Shown here: piece after piece, positions 28,408 to 36,740 of the stretch
Position numbering within the stretch: the first letter of the stretch is position 1
How the letters are laid out: each line of letters begins with the position of its first letter
From: Celeribacter neptunius
GTDB taxonomy: Bacteria > Pseudomonadota > Alphaproteobacteria > Rhodobacterales > Rhodobacteraceae
Reading direction: 5' to 3'
Length of the DNA: 64,000 nt
NCBI RefSeq assembly: GCF_900113955.1
Contig: NZ_FORH01000001.1
Location: 674,395 to 738,394, forward strand
Notes under the pieces: model-generated
Seen by the model: only the letters and a program-made list of their open reading frames with translations
Told to the model about the DNA's origin: nothing
Databases searched by the model: none
Position numbers and translations under genes: made by a program

Positions 28408-29331
28408 TTGAAACCAACTTTGATGGTGGCGCTGGCCGTCGCCTTGCCCGTCGCCTTGCCGGGTCTGGCCGCAGCCGATGTGCTGACGGTGGAGCCGGTG
28501 GCCGAGGATGTCTATGCCCTTGTTGGCCCGCTGACCCAGCGCGATCCGGTGAACCTCGGCAACAACGCCACATTCGGTGTGGTGGTCACGTCCGAGGGCG
28601 TGGTGCTGGTGGATGCCGGCGGCTCCTGGCTCGGCGCGCAGATGATTGACGATGTGATCGATACGATCACCGATCAGCCGGTCACCTATGTGATCGACAC
28701 CGGCGGGCAGGATCACCGCTGGATCGGCAACAGCTATTGGCAGGCCCAGGGCGCGACGGTGATCGCCTCCCAGGCTGCGGTGGAGGATCAACAGGCGCGT
28801 GCCTCGATGGAAATGACCATGCTGTCACAGCTGGTGGGCGAGGGGCTCAAGGGCACCGATCCGGCCTTTGCCGATGTGACCTTCGAGTCTGATTACACGC
28901 TCGATCTTGGCGGCATTACATTGCAGATCATGCATCGCGGACAGGCGCATACCCCGGGCGACAGCTTTGTCTGGCTCAAAGATCGCGATGTCATGTTCAC
29001 CGGCGATATCGTCTTTACCGACCGGATGCTGGGCGTCCTGCCCGATTCCAATGTCAAAAGCTGGCTCGGAGCGTTTGAGGCCATGGCGGAATTTGACCCC
29101 GCCCAGATCGTGCCGGGCCACGGTCCGGTGGCGGATCTGTCAAAGGCCAGGGCGGAAAGCTATGACTACCTGCTGAACCTGCGCACCGAGATCGGCGCGC
29201 TGATCGATGCGGGCGGAGACATCATGGCGGCGCCGACGATCGATCAATCCCGATGGGCCGATCTGCCGCAATTCGACGCGCTCGCCGGTCGCAATGCGCA
29301 AGCGACCTTTGAGCAGATGGAATGGGAATAG
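28408..29331 (+). CDS. exported metallo-beta-lactamase-fold protein with altered metal motif
   Basis: A 307-residue protein with a signal peptide (to about AAA-DV, residue 24). The start is TTG at 28408, backed by AGGGAGGA 6 bases upstream. The fold is recognisable by VLVDAGG, a HRGQAHTPGD block with a conserved His, FTGDIVFTDR and VPGHGPV. However, the first motif, normally THxHxDH, reads DTGGQDH: Asp-His is kept but the first two histidines are gone. Zinc binding at site 1 is therefore doubtful. It resembles SoxH-type exported hydrolases. A 51-base partial copy of its 3' region lies at 30370-30420. Confidence 0.8.
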   Translation: MKPTLMVALAVALPVALPGLAAADVLTVEPVAEDVYALVGPLTQRDPVNLGNNATFGVVVTSEGVVLVDAGGSWLGAQMIDDVIDTITDQPVTYVIDTGGQDHRWIGNSYWQAQGATVIASQAAVEDQQARASMEMTMLSQLVGEGLKGTDPAFADVTFESDYTLDLGGITLQIMHRGQAHTPGDSFVWLKDRDVMFTGDIVFTDRMLGVLPDSNVKSWLGAFEAMAEFDPAQIVPGHGPVADLSKARAESYDYLLNLRTEIGALIDAGGDIMAAPTIDQSRWADLPQFDALAGRNAQATFEQMEWE

Positions 29332-29345
29332 AGGAGGGTGGCGGC

Positions 29346-29765
29346 TTAAGCCGCCGCCAACACGGTCACCGCCATGGCAATCATCGCGACGATTTGGCTG
29401 AAGTAAAAGAGGAACCGGATCAGGATCACGCGATCGGTTTGTTCCAGCAGGATATGGATCAGGCTCTGAGCCACCCGTGCCAGCAATACGACAATCGCCA
29501 GACTGTCCAGCAAGGCGCTTTGCAACCCCATATGGTCGATCGCAAAGACGATTGCGCCGAACACCGGCAGGTTTTCGATGCAATTCATATGGGCCCGCAT
29601 GGCACGGGGGTAGATGCCGGAGCCGGCTTCGGGATCGGCGGTCCAGTGGCTGAGCCGGGTGCGACCGGTCAGGATGCGGCTCCAACGGTAGACGCCGACC
29701 GCTCCGAACAGAATGAGGAGTGTCCAAAGGGCAAAGCCCAGCAGGGCGAAAATCGGGGTGCTCAT
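29346..29765 (-). CDS. MAPEG-family membrane protein
   Basis: A 139-residue protein with four predicted transmembrane helices. The loop after the first helix contains RAHMNCIENLPVFGAIV, close to the MAPEG signature (RA...N..EN.P.F) of microsomal glutathione transferases and eicosanoid-synthesis relatives. Bacterial members are mostly uncharacterised; glutathione-dependent detoxification is possible. Start at 29765 has AAGGA upstream. Its stop codon lies in a 16-bp palindrome (29340-29355) just after the convergent MBL-fold gene. Divergent from the small regulator at 29901. Confidence 0.82.
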   Translation of the reverse strand: MSTPIFALLGFALWTLLILFGAVGVYRWSRILTGRTRLSHWTADPEAGSGIYPRAMRAHMNCIENLPVFGAIVFAIDHMGLQSALLDSLAIVVLLARVAQSLIHILLEQTDRVILIRFLFYFSQIVAMIAMAVTVLAAA

Positions 29766-29900
29766 CTTGATCCTTTTCCTTGAGGCTTCGGGGCTCGCCG
29801 CGCTGGCGTCTTGGACTTGCGCGACCAAGCGCGTATTGATCCTGAAAGGCGAATACAGACAAGGAGACACCTTTCCATTCCGGAAAGACGACGGGACGCG

Positions 29901-30326
29901 ATGAGCACGGACGGGCGGAAAACGATCTATGACAGCGATGCGGCGGGCGCCGTGTGTCGGGATGTGTGCCCGGACCTGCGCCAGGAGGTGCAGGAACAGA
30001 TCATCGAATGTCTGAACCGGTTCTACAGGCTGGAAAAGGACATGTGGGGCAAGCCGGTCGAGGCCTTGATCGTGCGCACCGTGGTTCAGGGGCGACTTCA
30101 GAACAGACTCTACGATCTGAGTGCGCTGTCCGAGGTGTTGGGGCTGCCGATTGGAACGCTGCATCGAAAGGTGGCCGACCTGGTCGAGGCCGGTTACCTG
30201 CGCCGCGAAAAGCGGGGCAAATCCGTCTGTCTTGCGCCGACAGATGACACCTGTGGCACCTTGGACCAGTCCTTCGAGGACATGATCGGTGCATTGCGAA
30301 GGCTGTATGAGAAAGGCAGGGTGTGA
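29901..30326 (+). CDS. small winged-helix regulator (MarR-like)
   Basis: A 141-residue probable DNA-binding protein. Residues about 70-115 read LSALSEVLGLPIGTLHRKVADLVEAGYLRREKRGKSVCLAP when followed in order, a standard helix-turn-helix with wing. Cysteines occur in VCRDVCPDL near the N terminus and once in the wing. The start at 29901 is uncertain; the site upstream is weak. It faces the MAPEG gene across 135 bases, so it may regulate that gene. The family within MarR/IclR-like winged helices cannot be fixed. Confidence 0.65.
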   Translation: MSTDGRKTIYDSDAAGAVCRDVCPDLRQEVQEQIIECLNRFYRLEKDMWGKPVEALIVRTVVQGRLQNRLYDLSALSEVLGLPIGTLHRKVADLVEAGYLRREKRGKSVCLAPTDDTCGTLDQSFEDMIGALRRLYEKGRV

Positions 30327-30369
30327 CGGGCAGGGGGGGCCTGCAAGGGCGCTCTCGCGTGATCCGGGC

Positions 30370-30420
30370 GACATCATGGCGGCGCCTGAGATCGGTCAAT
30401 CCCGATGGGCCTGTCTGCTG
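30370..30420 (+). pseudogene. remnant duplicate of the MBL-fold gene 3' region
   Basis: These 51 bases match 29218-29268, inside the MBL-fold gene, at 44 positions by my hand alignment. In the same frame they would encode GDIMAAPEIGQSRWACL against GDIMAAPTIDQSRWADL in the intact gene. There is no surrounding gene, so this is a fragment of a decayed duplicate or a small translocated piece. Confidence 0.65.
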
Positions 30421-30791
30421 CCATCCTTTCCTGTCAAACTGACTGGAGTGATCCGGCGGGGCGCTTTGCCGTTCTCCCGCCTTGCTTCCCCCTGTCGCTG
30501 ACGCGGGGGGCACCTGTCGCGCGCTCCGGGGTGGAAAAGGCCGGGTGGGGAAGAATCGATAATTGCCATGCCGGCACAATTCTCGGCTGCGCGGGCGATT
30601 TTTCCGGGGACGAGCAGGCCTGAAAATACATTCATAAACACCTATATGAGAGGCGATCTGTTCGAAACACTGGCAATTTCAAGAAATTTCGCACAATATT
30701 TGCACATTCAGAGGTTTTTGAGAGGGGCGAAGCCGAGAATGCCCTGTCACGTTTGACGGCGAGAGTTTTGCCCGCGTAGCTTTAGATCAAC
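30421..30791. other. non-coding region upstream of the amide operon leader
   Basis: No gene seen. The part from about 30610 to 30720 is AT-rich and probably contains the operon promoter; within it is a perfect dyad, AATTTC-AA-GAAATT (30675-30688), that could be an operator. I could not place a convincing -35/-10 or -24/-12 pair. Confidence 0.4.
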
Positions 30792-30882
30792 GCCGAGCAA
30801 ATGTGCTCATACGGCAAATTTCAATCCGACACATACCGGCAAGTGAGCCCCCAAAGCATTTTCATGCTTGTGGGGCTTTTTT
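30792..30882 (+). promoter_or_regulatory. candidate ANTAR-controlled leader RNA (antiterminator/terminator)
   Basis: Hairpin P1 (30792-30815) has a GAGC/GCTC stem closing the six-base loop AAATGT, with an outer GCC/GGC pair set. A second small hairpin (30838-30849) has a GGC/GCC stem closing the six-base loop AAGTGA; its 3' arm is part of the 5' arm of the terminator that follows, so the two are mutually exclusive. In addition GCTCA (30805-30809) can pair with TGAGC (30844-30848). Tandem hexaloop hairpins ahead of a terminator are the known target layout of ANTAR antiterminators such as AmiR, whose homologue is the second gene of this operon. The loops have A at position 1 but G at position 5, not at 4 as I recall for the consensus. 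Confidence 0.6.
30846..30882 (+). terminator. intrinsic terminator in the amiC leader
   Basis: Two 6-bp stems (AGCCCC/GGGGCT and AAGCAT/ATGCTT) separated by a 2x2 internal loop, a TTTC loop, then six T (30877-30882). It ends only 16 bases before the amiC start codon, so it must act as an attenuator of the operon rather than the end of an upstream gene. Confidence 0.85.
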
Positions 30883-30898
30883 GCGTTGGGGAATGGCA

Positions 30899-32059
30899 AT
30901 GAACAAGATCGAGCTCCCAATTGGCCTGCTTTTCTCGGACACCGGCTCTTATGGCACGGTGGCGCATACGCTCCTCAACGGGGCGCGGCTCGCCTGTGCC
31001 GAAGTCAATGCCGATCCCGCCTCCGGTGTCACGTTCGAGCCGTTTCACATCGATCCGCAGGGCGATCTGCAAAATTACGCGCCGGCGGTGCAGCAGATGC
31101 TCGATCGTGGCATTCGCCATATCTGCGGCTGCTACACCTCGTCGAGCCGCAAAGAGGTCATCCCGCTGATCGAGAAACATGATGCCCTGCTGTGGTATCC
31201 GACCCATTACGAGGGGTTCGAAAGCGCCACGAATGTCGTCTACACGGGGGCGGCGCCCAATCACCATATCTCGCCGCTGATCGATTTCCTGTGCGCGCGT
31301 TTCGGCCATAGCGCCTATTGCATCGGCTCCAATTATATCTGGGGCTGGGAAAGCAATCGGGTGATGCGCGACGGTTTGCAGAAACGCGGCGGGGAAGTGC
31401 TCGCCGAGCGCTATCTGCCGGTCGGGGAGACCGCGCTCGACGACATCATTTCCGAGATCCTCGAGCTCAAGCCCGACTTCGTCTTCAATGCGCTGATCGG
31501 AGACTCCTCCTATGCCTTCTTCCGGGCCTTTCGAACGGCCTGTATCGACCGCGGTATCGACCAGGTAACGCGCTTTCCGATCGCGAGCTGTAACCTGTCG
31601 GAGCCGGAGCTGCAGGCGATCGGGCCGGTGGGCGCCGACGGGCAAATCAGCTCGAGCGTCTATTTCGCCTCGCTTCCGGGCGCGCGCAATGCCCGCTTCG
31701 TGGCGGCCTATCGGGAGCGTTTTCCCGACGGCCCGGCGGTCTCGGCCGAGGCCGAAGCCGCCTATATTTCCGTGCATATGCTGGCCAAGGCGGTGGCGCA
31801 GGCCGGCACGGCCGAGGTCGCTGCGGTGCAGGACGCCGTGGCCGGTCAGGTCTTTGACGCGCCGCAAGGCCGGGTGACGATCGACCCGGAGACCTTTCAT
31901 GCCGAACTGACCCCGCGGATCGGGCTCTCACGCTCGGATTTCGAGTTCGAGATTCTGGTCGAAGCCGCCCGCCCGGTGACCCCGGACCCCTATCTGGTGG
32001 CCTCGGCCACCAAGCTTGAAACCGTGCAGCGGCACCCGCGCATGAGGATCGTGTCATGA
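30899..32059 (+). CDS. amiC: AmiC-like amide-sensing regulator
   Basis: Periplasmic-binding-protein fold without signal peptide, hence cytoplasmic; 386 residues, matching AmiC of Pseudomonas (385). It begins IELPIGLLFSDTGSYG and has CGCYTSSSRKEVIPLIEKHDALLWYPTHYEGFE, typical of the AmiC/UrtA group. AmiC binds short amides and in their absence holds AmiR inactive. Two ATGs lie six bases apart; 30899 is preferred because GGGGA is 6 bases upstream. It is the first gene after the leader terminator and overlaps amiR by four bases (ATGA), consistent with the equimolar complex. Confidence 0.85.
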   Translation: MNKIELPIGLLFSDTGSYGTVAHTLLNGARLACAEVNADPASGVTFEPFHIDPQGDLQNYAPAVQQMLDRGIRHICGCYTSSSRKEVIPLIEKHDALLWYPTHYEGFESATNVVYTGAAPNHHISPLIDFLCARFGHSAYCIGSNYIWGWESNRVMRDGLQKRGGEVLAERYLPVGETALDDIISEILELKPDFVFNALIGDSSYAFFRAFRTACIDRGIDQVTRFPIASCNLSEPELQAIGPVGADGQISSSVYFASLPGARNARFVAAYRERFPDGPAVSAEAEAAYISVHMLAKAVAQAGTAEVAAVQDAVAGQVFDAPQGRVTIDPETFHAELTPRIGLSRSDFEFEILVEAARPVTPDPYLVASATKLETVQRHPRMRIVS

Positions 32060-32715
32060 GAACACCGCGCGTCACGCAAAACTTTCGCGACCGGACTGCC
32101 GTCATCCTGACGCCCGGCGGGCGTTCGCTCGACGCGCTCGAGACGACGTTGCGGCGGCTTGGCCTGACACCGGAACCGCGCCCGCTCACGGTTCCGCAAC
32201 AGGGTCTGGAGCTGCCGGAAAATCTCCTGCCGGAACAGCATATCGTGCTGATCGATGGCGATCTGAGCCTACCGCCGGTCTGGCCGGAGAGCTATGGGCT
32301 CGCGGATGCGATGGCGCCCTGTCCGACCATCGGGCTGGTGGGGATCGAAGCCCCCAGCCGGCTCAAGGCCCTGTTTCAGCTTGGGGCGCTGTCGCTCCTG
32401 CCGAAACCGATTCACAGCGGCTCGGTCTATTCCGCGCTTTTCCTGGCGGTGAATGAGTTCAGCCGGATGAACGGCCTGCAGGGCAAGCTGGACGATTTGA
32501 CGGAGCGGCGACGCAAGAGAATTCACGTCATCAGGGCGGTGGCGGCACTCATGCGCCAGCAAGGGCTCACTGAAGATGCAGCGTATGATGTCTTGCGAAA
32601 AGACAGCATGCGGGCACGTGTCAGCATCGAGGATCATTGTGAGATCCTGATGCGGGCAAGACCGGAGGGCGACGCTGGTCGCCAGTTATCCCACAAGAGG
32701 TGTCAAACGCGCTAG
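32056..32715 (+). CDS. amiR: AmiR-like ANTAR transcription antiterminator
   Basis: 219 residues. The N-terminal part looks like a degenerate receiver (IVLIDGDL at 63-70, LLPKPI at 114-119), then a coiled-coil linker (about 135-155), then an ANTAR domain (RIHVIRAVAALMRQQG, LTEDAAYDVLRKDSMRAR, 155-188). AmiR binds leader RNA and prevents termination when released by AmiC. The C terminus runs about 20 residues past the ANTAR helices. Coupled to amiC; the transporter operon continues 42 bases downstream. The candidate RNA target is the leader at 30792-30882. Confidence 0.88.
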   Translation: MRTPRVTQNFRDRTAVILTPGGRSLDALETTLRRLGLTPEPRPLTVPQQGLELPENLLPEQHIVLIDGDLSLPPVWPESYGLADAMAPCPTIGLVGIEAPSRLKALFQLGALSLLPKPIHSGSVYSALFLAVNEFSRMNGLQGKLDDLTERRRKRIHVIRAVAALMRQQGLTEDAAYDVLRKDSMRARVSIEDHCEILMRARPEGDAGRQLSHKRCQTR

Positions 32716-32757
32716 GCGTTACGAAACACCCGTAAAAAACGCAACAAGGAGTTGAAA

Positions 32758-33996
32758 ATGCAAAAAAATCTTACAGGCGCCATTTCGGCGCTCGCTACCC
32801 TATTGTCTTTTGCAGGGCCTCTGGCCGCGCAGGATGTCGAGCCGATCAAGCTTGGCGTTCTCGAAGACCAGTCCGGCGACTTTGCCCTGGCGACGATCGG
32901 CAAGGTGCATGGCATCGAGCTGGCGACCAAGGAAATCAATGACGCCGGCGGCATCGCCGGACGCCCGATCGAGCTGGTGACCTATGACACGCAGTCCGAC
33001 AACACGCGCTATCAGGAGTTCATGCGCCGGGTGCTGCAGCGCGACAAGGTCGACGTGGTCTTCGCCGGCTTTTCGTCCGCCTCGCGCGAAGCCTATCGCC
33101 CGATCGTCAATCAGTTCGACGGGCTGGCCTTCTACAACAACCAGTATGAAGGCGGGGTTTGCGACGCCAATATGATCGTCACCGGCGCGGTTCCGGAACA
33201 GCAGTTCTCGACCCTGCTGCCCTATATGATGGAGACCTACGGCAAGAAGGTCTACACCATCGCGGCGGATTACAACTTCGGTCAGATCTCGGCCGAATGG
33301 GTCCGCAACATCGTCGCCGAGAATGGCGGCGAGATGGTCGGCGAGGAGTTCATCCCGCTTGGTGTCTCGCAATTCTCGCAGACGATCCAGAACATTCAGG
33401 CCGCCAAACCTGATTTTGTTGTGACCCTGCTCGTCGGCACCGCGCAATCTTCGTATTACGAACAGGCGGGGGCCGCCAATGTCGACCTGCCGATGGCCTC
33501 CTCGGTCAATGTCGGTCAGGGCTATGAGCACAAGCGCTTCACCCCGCCGAGCCTGAAAGACATGTACGCGACGGTGAACTATGTCGAAGAGATCGACACG
33601 CCGGAAAGCAAGGCCTTCGTCGAGAAGTTCCACGCGATGTTCCCCGACGAGCCCTATATCAACCAGGAGGCGGAAAACTCCTATGCGGCGGTCTACCTGT
33701 TCAAGGAGATGGTTGAGAAGGCCGGTGGTTCGACCGAGCTTGCCGACCTGCGTGCCACCCTGGCCGATGGCAATCTCTGCTATGACGCCCCGGAAGGCGA
33801 AATGTGCATCGATCCGAAAAGCCAGCACACTTCGCACACCATCTATCTGGCGCATGTCAAAGAAGATCACGCGATCGAGTTCCCGACGAAATGGGACGCG
33901 ATTCAGCCCTATTGGCTCGGCGATGTCGGCTGTGATCTGACCCAGAACGATCCGAGCGCGCAATATACGCCGTCGAACCTGCCCTCGGCAGACTAA
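32758..33996 (+). CDS. ABC transporter substrate-binding protein, amide/urea type
   Basis: Periplasmic binding protein of the branched-chain amino acid/urea/amide class. 412 residues with a signal peptide ending near PLAAQ (residue 25). It begins IKLGVLEDQSGDFA and contains FYNNQYEGGVCDANMIVTG, close to the UrtA/FmdD-type proteins. The start at 32758 has AAGGAG 6 bases upstream. It is the exported counterpart of the cytoplasmic AmiC-like sensor two genes upstream; both probably recognise the same small amide. First of five transporter genes. Confidence 0.88.
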   Translation: MQKNLTGAISALATLLSFAGPLAAQDVEPIKLGVLEDQSGDFALATIGKVHGIELATKEINDAGGIAGRPIELVTYDTQSDNTRYQEFMRRVLQRDKVDVVFAGFSSASREAYRPIVNQFDGLAFYNNQYEGGVCDANMIVTGAVPEQQFSTLLPYMMETYGKKVYTIAADYNFGQISAEWVRNIVAENGGEMVGEEFIPLGVSQFSQTIQNIQAAKPDFVVTLLVGTAQSSYYEQAGAANVDLPMASSVNVGQGYEHKRFTPPSLKDMYATVNYVEEIDTPESKAFVEKFHAMFPDEPYINQEAENSYAAVYLFKEMVEKAGGSTELADLRATLADGNLCYDAPEGEMCIDPKSQHTSHTIYLAHVKEDHAIEFPTKWDAIQPYWLGDVGCDLTQNDPSAQYTPSNLPSAD

Positions 33997-34079
33997 GACC
34001 ACCGGGCTGCGGAGCCTCACACTCCGCAGCCCTCAGCGCCGCCGGTTCTTCAGCAGACTTCGCAAGAAAGGGATGCTCC

Positions 34080-34952
34080 ATGGAGTTCCTCTACTCACTT
34101 TTCTCGTTTCTCTATCAGTTCGGGGATGCTTTCGCCTTCCTCGTGTTGAGCGCCTGCGGGCTCGCCGTGATTTTCGGCATGATGGGGGTGATCAATCTCG
34201 CCCATGGCGAATTCATTCTCTGTGGCGCCTATGTCTCGACCAGCGTGACGCATATGGGGGTGCCCCTGCCTCTGGCCATTCTCGCCGGATCGGTCGCCGC
34301 CGGGATCGCGGGGATGATCGTCGAAGTGGCGGTGATCCGGCCGCTTTACAAACGACCGCTCGATACGATCGTCGCGACCTGGGGCATTTCGATGATCGTC
34401 ACCCAGGGCACTTTGATCGTGCTCGGGACAACCATGGCCGGCAGCGGCACGCCCTTTGGCAGTTTCTCGATCGGCAATTATTCCTATTCCGTCTATCGCG
34501 TGGTCCTGATGATCATGGCGCTGGTGACACTGGCCGCGCTGTGGCTGATGTTCACCAAGACCCGTTTCGGCATCCTTGCCCGTGCCACCATCCAGGTGCC
34601 GCATGTGGCCGAGGCGCTCGGGGTCAATACCAACCTGGTCTACAGCATGACCTTCGGCCTCGGCGCTGCATTGGCCGGGCTGGCCGGCGGTCTTTATGCG
34701 CCGACCATGACCCTGGTGCCGACGATGGGATCGTCCTTCATGGTCGAGGCTTTCGTCACCGTCGTCGTGGGCGGGGCGGATATCTTTCTCGGCACGGCAC
34801 CGGCGGCGGTCGTCCTCGGCTTCATCAAGGCGACGCTGACCTCGTGGCAAGGCCAGCTGGCCGGTCAGATCGGCATGCTGATCGCCGTCATCATCGTGAT
34901 CCGTATCCTCCCGCGCGGCATCAGCGGCAAGATCCTGAAAGAGAGAGCCTGA
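34080..34952 (+). CDS. ABC transporter permease (LivH/UrtB type)
   Basis: 290-residue inner-membrane permease with about eight hydrophobic segments. Landmarks are MMGVINLAHGEFILCGAYV near the N terminus and the late VVGGADIFLGTAPAAVVLGF, both typical of LivH/UrtB. An 83-base gap separates it from the binding-protein gene; the second permease begins 2 bases after it. Pairs with the next permease to form the channel. Confidence 0.92.
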   Translation: MEFLYSLFSFLYQFGDAFAFLVLSACGLAVIFGMMGVINLAHGEFILCGAYVSTSVTHMGVPLPLAILAGSVAAGIAGMIVEVAVIRPLYKRPLDTIVATWGISMIVTQGTLIVLGTTMAGSGTPFGSFSIGNYSYSVYRVVLMIMALVTLAALWLMFTKTRFGILARATIQVPHVAEALGVNTNLVYSMTFGLGAALAGLAGGLYAPTMTLVPTMGSSFMVEAFVTVVVGGADIFLGTAPAAVVLGFIKATLTSWQGQLAGQIGMLIAVIIVIRILPRGISGKILKERA

Positions 34953-34953
34953 C

Positions 34954-36024
34954 ATGTCTCACCCCTCCCGTTTCACCGCTTTCCTGAAGCTTGTCGAAGG
35001 GCCGCAAACCCTGGGCAAGGGCCCGAAATTCTGGTCGGTTTTCGCGCTGGTCCTGCTGGCGGCCTGTATCTATCCGCAGTTTGCCGACAGCTATGACGTG
35101 GGCAATAACGTCTACTTTTTCAACTGGCTGTTCATGGCCATGGGGCTCAGCCTGATCTGGGGCTATGGCGGCGCGCTCAGCTTCGGTCAGACCGCCTTCT
35201 TCGGGGTGGCCGGCTATGCTTACGGCGTGCTCACGATCAACCTCGGGGATGCCTATGGGCTGACGCTTGTGTCGCTCCTGCTCGCCGTCGGGATCAGCGC
35301 GCTCTTTGCCGCGATCCTCGGCTACTTCCTGTTTTATGGCCGGATCAGCGGTGTGTTCCTGGGCATCGTGACGCTTTCCGTCACGCTGGTGCTCGAACGG
35401 TTCATGGCGCAGACGGCTGGGCCGCAATGGGCGATCGGCAAGGCCCGGCTGAACGGGTTCAACGGCATGGGGGCGATGCCGTCGCTGACCATTCCCTGGC
35501 CCGGCGGCGCAATCGTGCTCTATCCCGATGTCACGCTTTATTACGTGACGCTCGCCCTGCTGGTGAGCGTCTATCTCGGGCTTCGGATTCTGGTGAATTC
35601 GCGGTTCGGCAATGTCATCGTCGCGATCCGGGAAAACCCGCTGCGCGCAGAGATGCTCGGTTATGACATCCGCAAATATCAATTGATCACCTTTGTCATC
35701 GGTTCGGCGCTCGCCGGTCTCTCGGGCGTGCTCTACACCTCCTGGGGCAATTATATCACGCCCGCCTCGATGGGGATGACCGCCGCGTCCCTGCCGATCG
35801 TCTGGGTCGCGGTCGGAGGCCGGTCGGATCTGACGACGACGCTCATCGGTGCGCTGGCGGTGCTCATCGTGTTCCAGACGCTGACGATCTACGGCAGCCA
35901 ATATGCGCTGGTGGTGATGGGGGCGCTTCTGGTGATCACCGTGCTGATCGCCCCCCGCGGCATCGTGATCGCCCTGTCCGATCTCCTGCCGGCGCGCAAA
36001 TCCAAGATGAAAGGGGAGGTGTGA
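34954..36024 (+). CDS. ABC transporter permease (LivM/UrtC type)
   Basis: 356-residue permease with about ten hydrophobic segments. The block LIWGYGGALSFGQTAFFGVAGYAYG and the coupling-region RENPLRAEMLGYDIRKYQLITFVIGSALAGLSG are standard for LivM/UrtC. Its stop shares a base with the following ATPase start (TGATG). Confidence 0.92.
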   Translation: MSHPSRFTAFLKLVEGPQTLGKGPKFWSVFALVLLAACIYPQFADSYDVGNNVYFFNWLFMAMGLSLIWGYGGALSFGQTAFFGVAGYAYGVLTINLGDAYGLTLVSLLLAVGISALFAAILGYFLFYGRISGVFLGIVTLSVTLVLERFMAQTAGPQWAIGKARLNGFNGMGAMPSLTIPWPGGAIVLYPDVTLYYVTLALLVSVYLGLRILVNSRFGNVIVAIRENPLRAEMLGYDIRKYQLITFVIGSALAGLSGVLYTSWGNYITPASMGMTAASLPIVWVAVGGRSDLTTTLIGALAVLIVFQTLTIYGSQYALVVMGALLVITVLIAPRGIVIALSDLLPARKSKMKGEV

Positions 36025-36740
36025 TGGCTATTCTCGAAACCCGCCAGCTCAACAAGCATTTCGGCGGTCTCCATGTGACAGGCAATGTCGATTTCGCGCT
36101 CGAACCGGGGGAGATGCATTGTCTGATCGGTCCGAACGGCGCCGGCAAGAGCACCTTTTTCCGGCTGATCCTCGGCGAACATATGCCCGACAGCGGTCAT
36201 ATTCTCTACGATGGCAGCGACATCACGCGCAACAAACCGTTCGAACGCATCCGCCGCGGCATCAGCGTGAAGTTTCAGGTGCCGGGGATTTTCAAGGAAT
36301 TGAGCGTCCGGCAAAACCTCGAGATCGCGCTGCAGCACCATGTCGCGCCGCTGATGCTGCACGAGGAAATCGATCGCCTGCTCGAATTCCTGAAGCTTTC
36401 CGCGGATCACATGCAGCTGGCGGGCAATCTCAGCCACGGGCAGAAGCAATGGCTGGAGATCGGCATGGCGGTGGCGCTGAAGCCGAAGCTTCTGCTGCTC
36501 GACGAGCCGACCGCCGGCATGACACCCGACGAGACCTTTGCCACCGGCGAAATGCTTCAGGAGCTGAACCGCGAGGGCATGACGCTGCTCGCCGTCGAGC
36601 ATGACATGGCCTTTGTCCGGCAGATCGCACACCAGGTGACGGTGCTGCATTTCGGCAAGGTTTTCGCCCAGGGCACGATCGATGAAATCGTTGCCGATGA
36701 GCGTGTGACCGCAATCTATCTGGGAGAGGCCGATGCGTAA
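36024..36740 (+). CDS. ABC transporter ATPase (LivG/UrtD type)
   Basis: 238-residue nucleotide-binding subunit: Walker A GPNGAGKST, Q-loop region KFQVPGIFKELSVRQN, signature LSHGQKQWLEIG, Walker B LLLLDEPTAGM and H-loop VEHDM. LSHGQ in place of LSGGQ is seen in UrtD relatives and supports a urea/amide type rather than an amino-acid type. The ATG at 36024 follows GGGGAGG; a GTG three bases earlier is less likely. Overlaps the next ATPase by 8 bases. Confidence 0.92.
   Translation: MAILETRQLNKHFGGLHVTGNVDFALEPGEMHCLIGPNGAGKSTFFRLILGEHMPDSGHILYDGSDITRNKPFERIRRGISVKFQVPGIFKELSVRQNLEIALQHHVAPLMLHEEIDRLLEFLKLSADHMQLAGNLSHGQKQWLEIGMAVALKPKLLLLDEPTAGMTPDETFATGEMLQELNREGMTLLAVEHDMAFVRQIAHQVTVLHFGKVFAQGTIDEIVADERVTAIYLGEADA

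Noticed and set aside
29340-29355. 16-base palindrome GGCGGCTTAAGCCGCC as a terminator
   Set aside because: No loop and no T-run; it lies over the MAPEG stop codon and may simply be chance.
30661-30720. Sigma-54 or NtrC site upstream of the amide operon
   Set aside because: TGGCA is present but the matching -12 GC is 17 bases away, and the GCAC repeats are direct rather than inverted.
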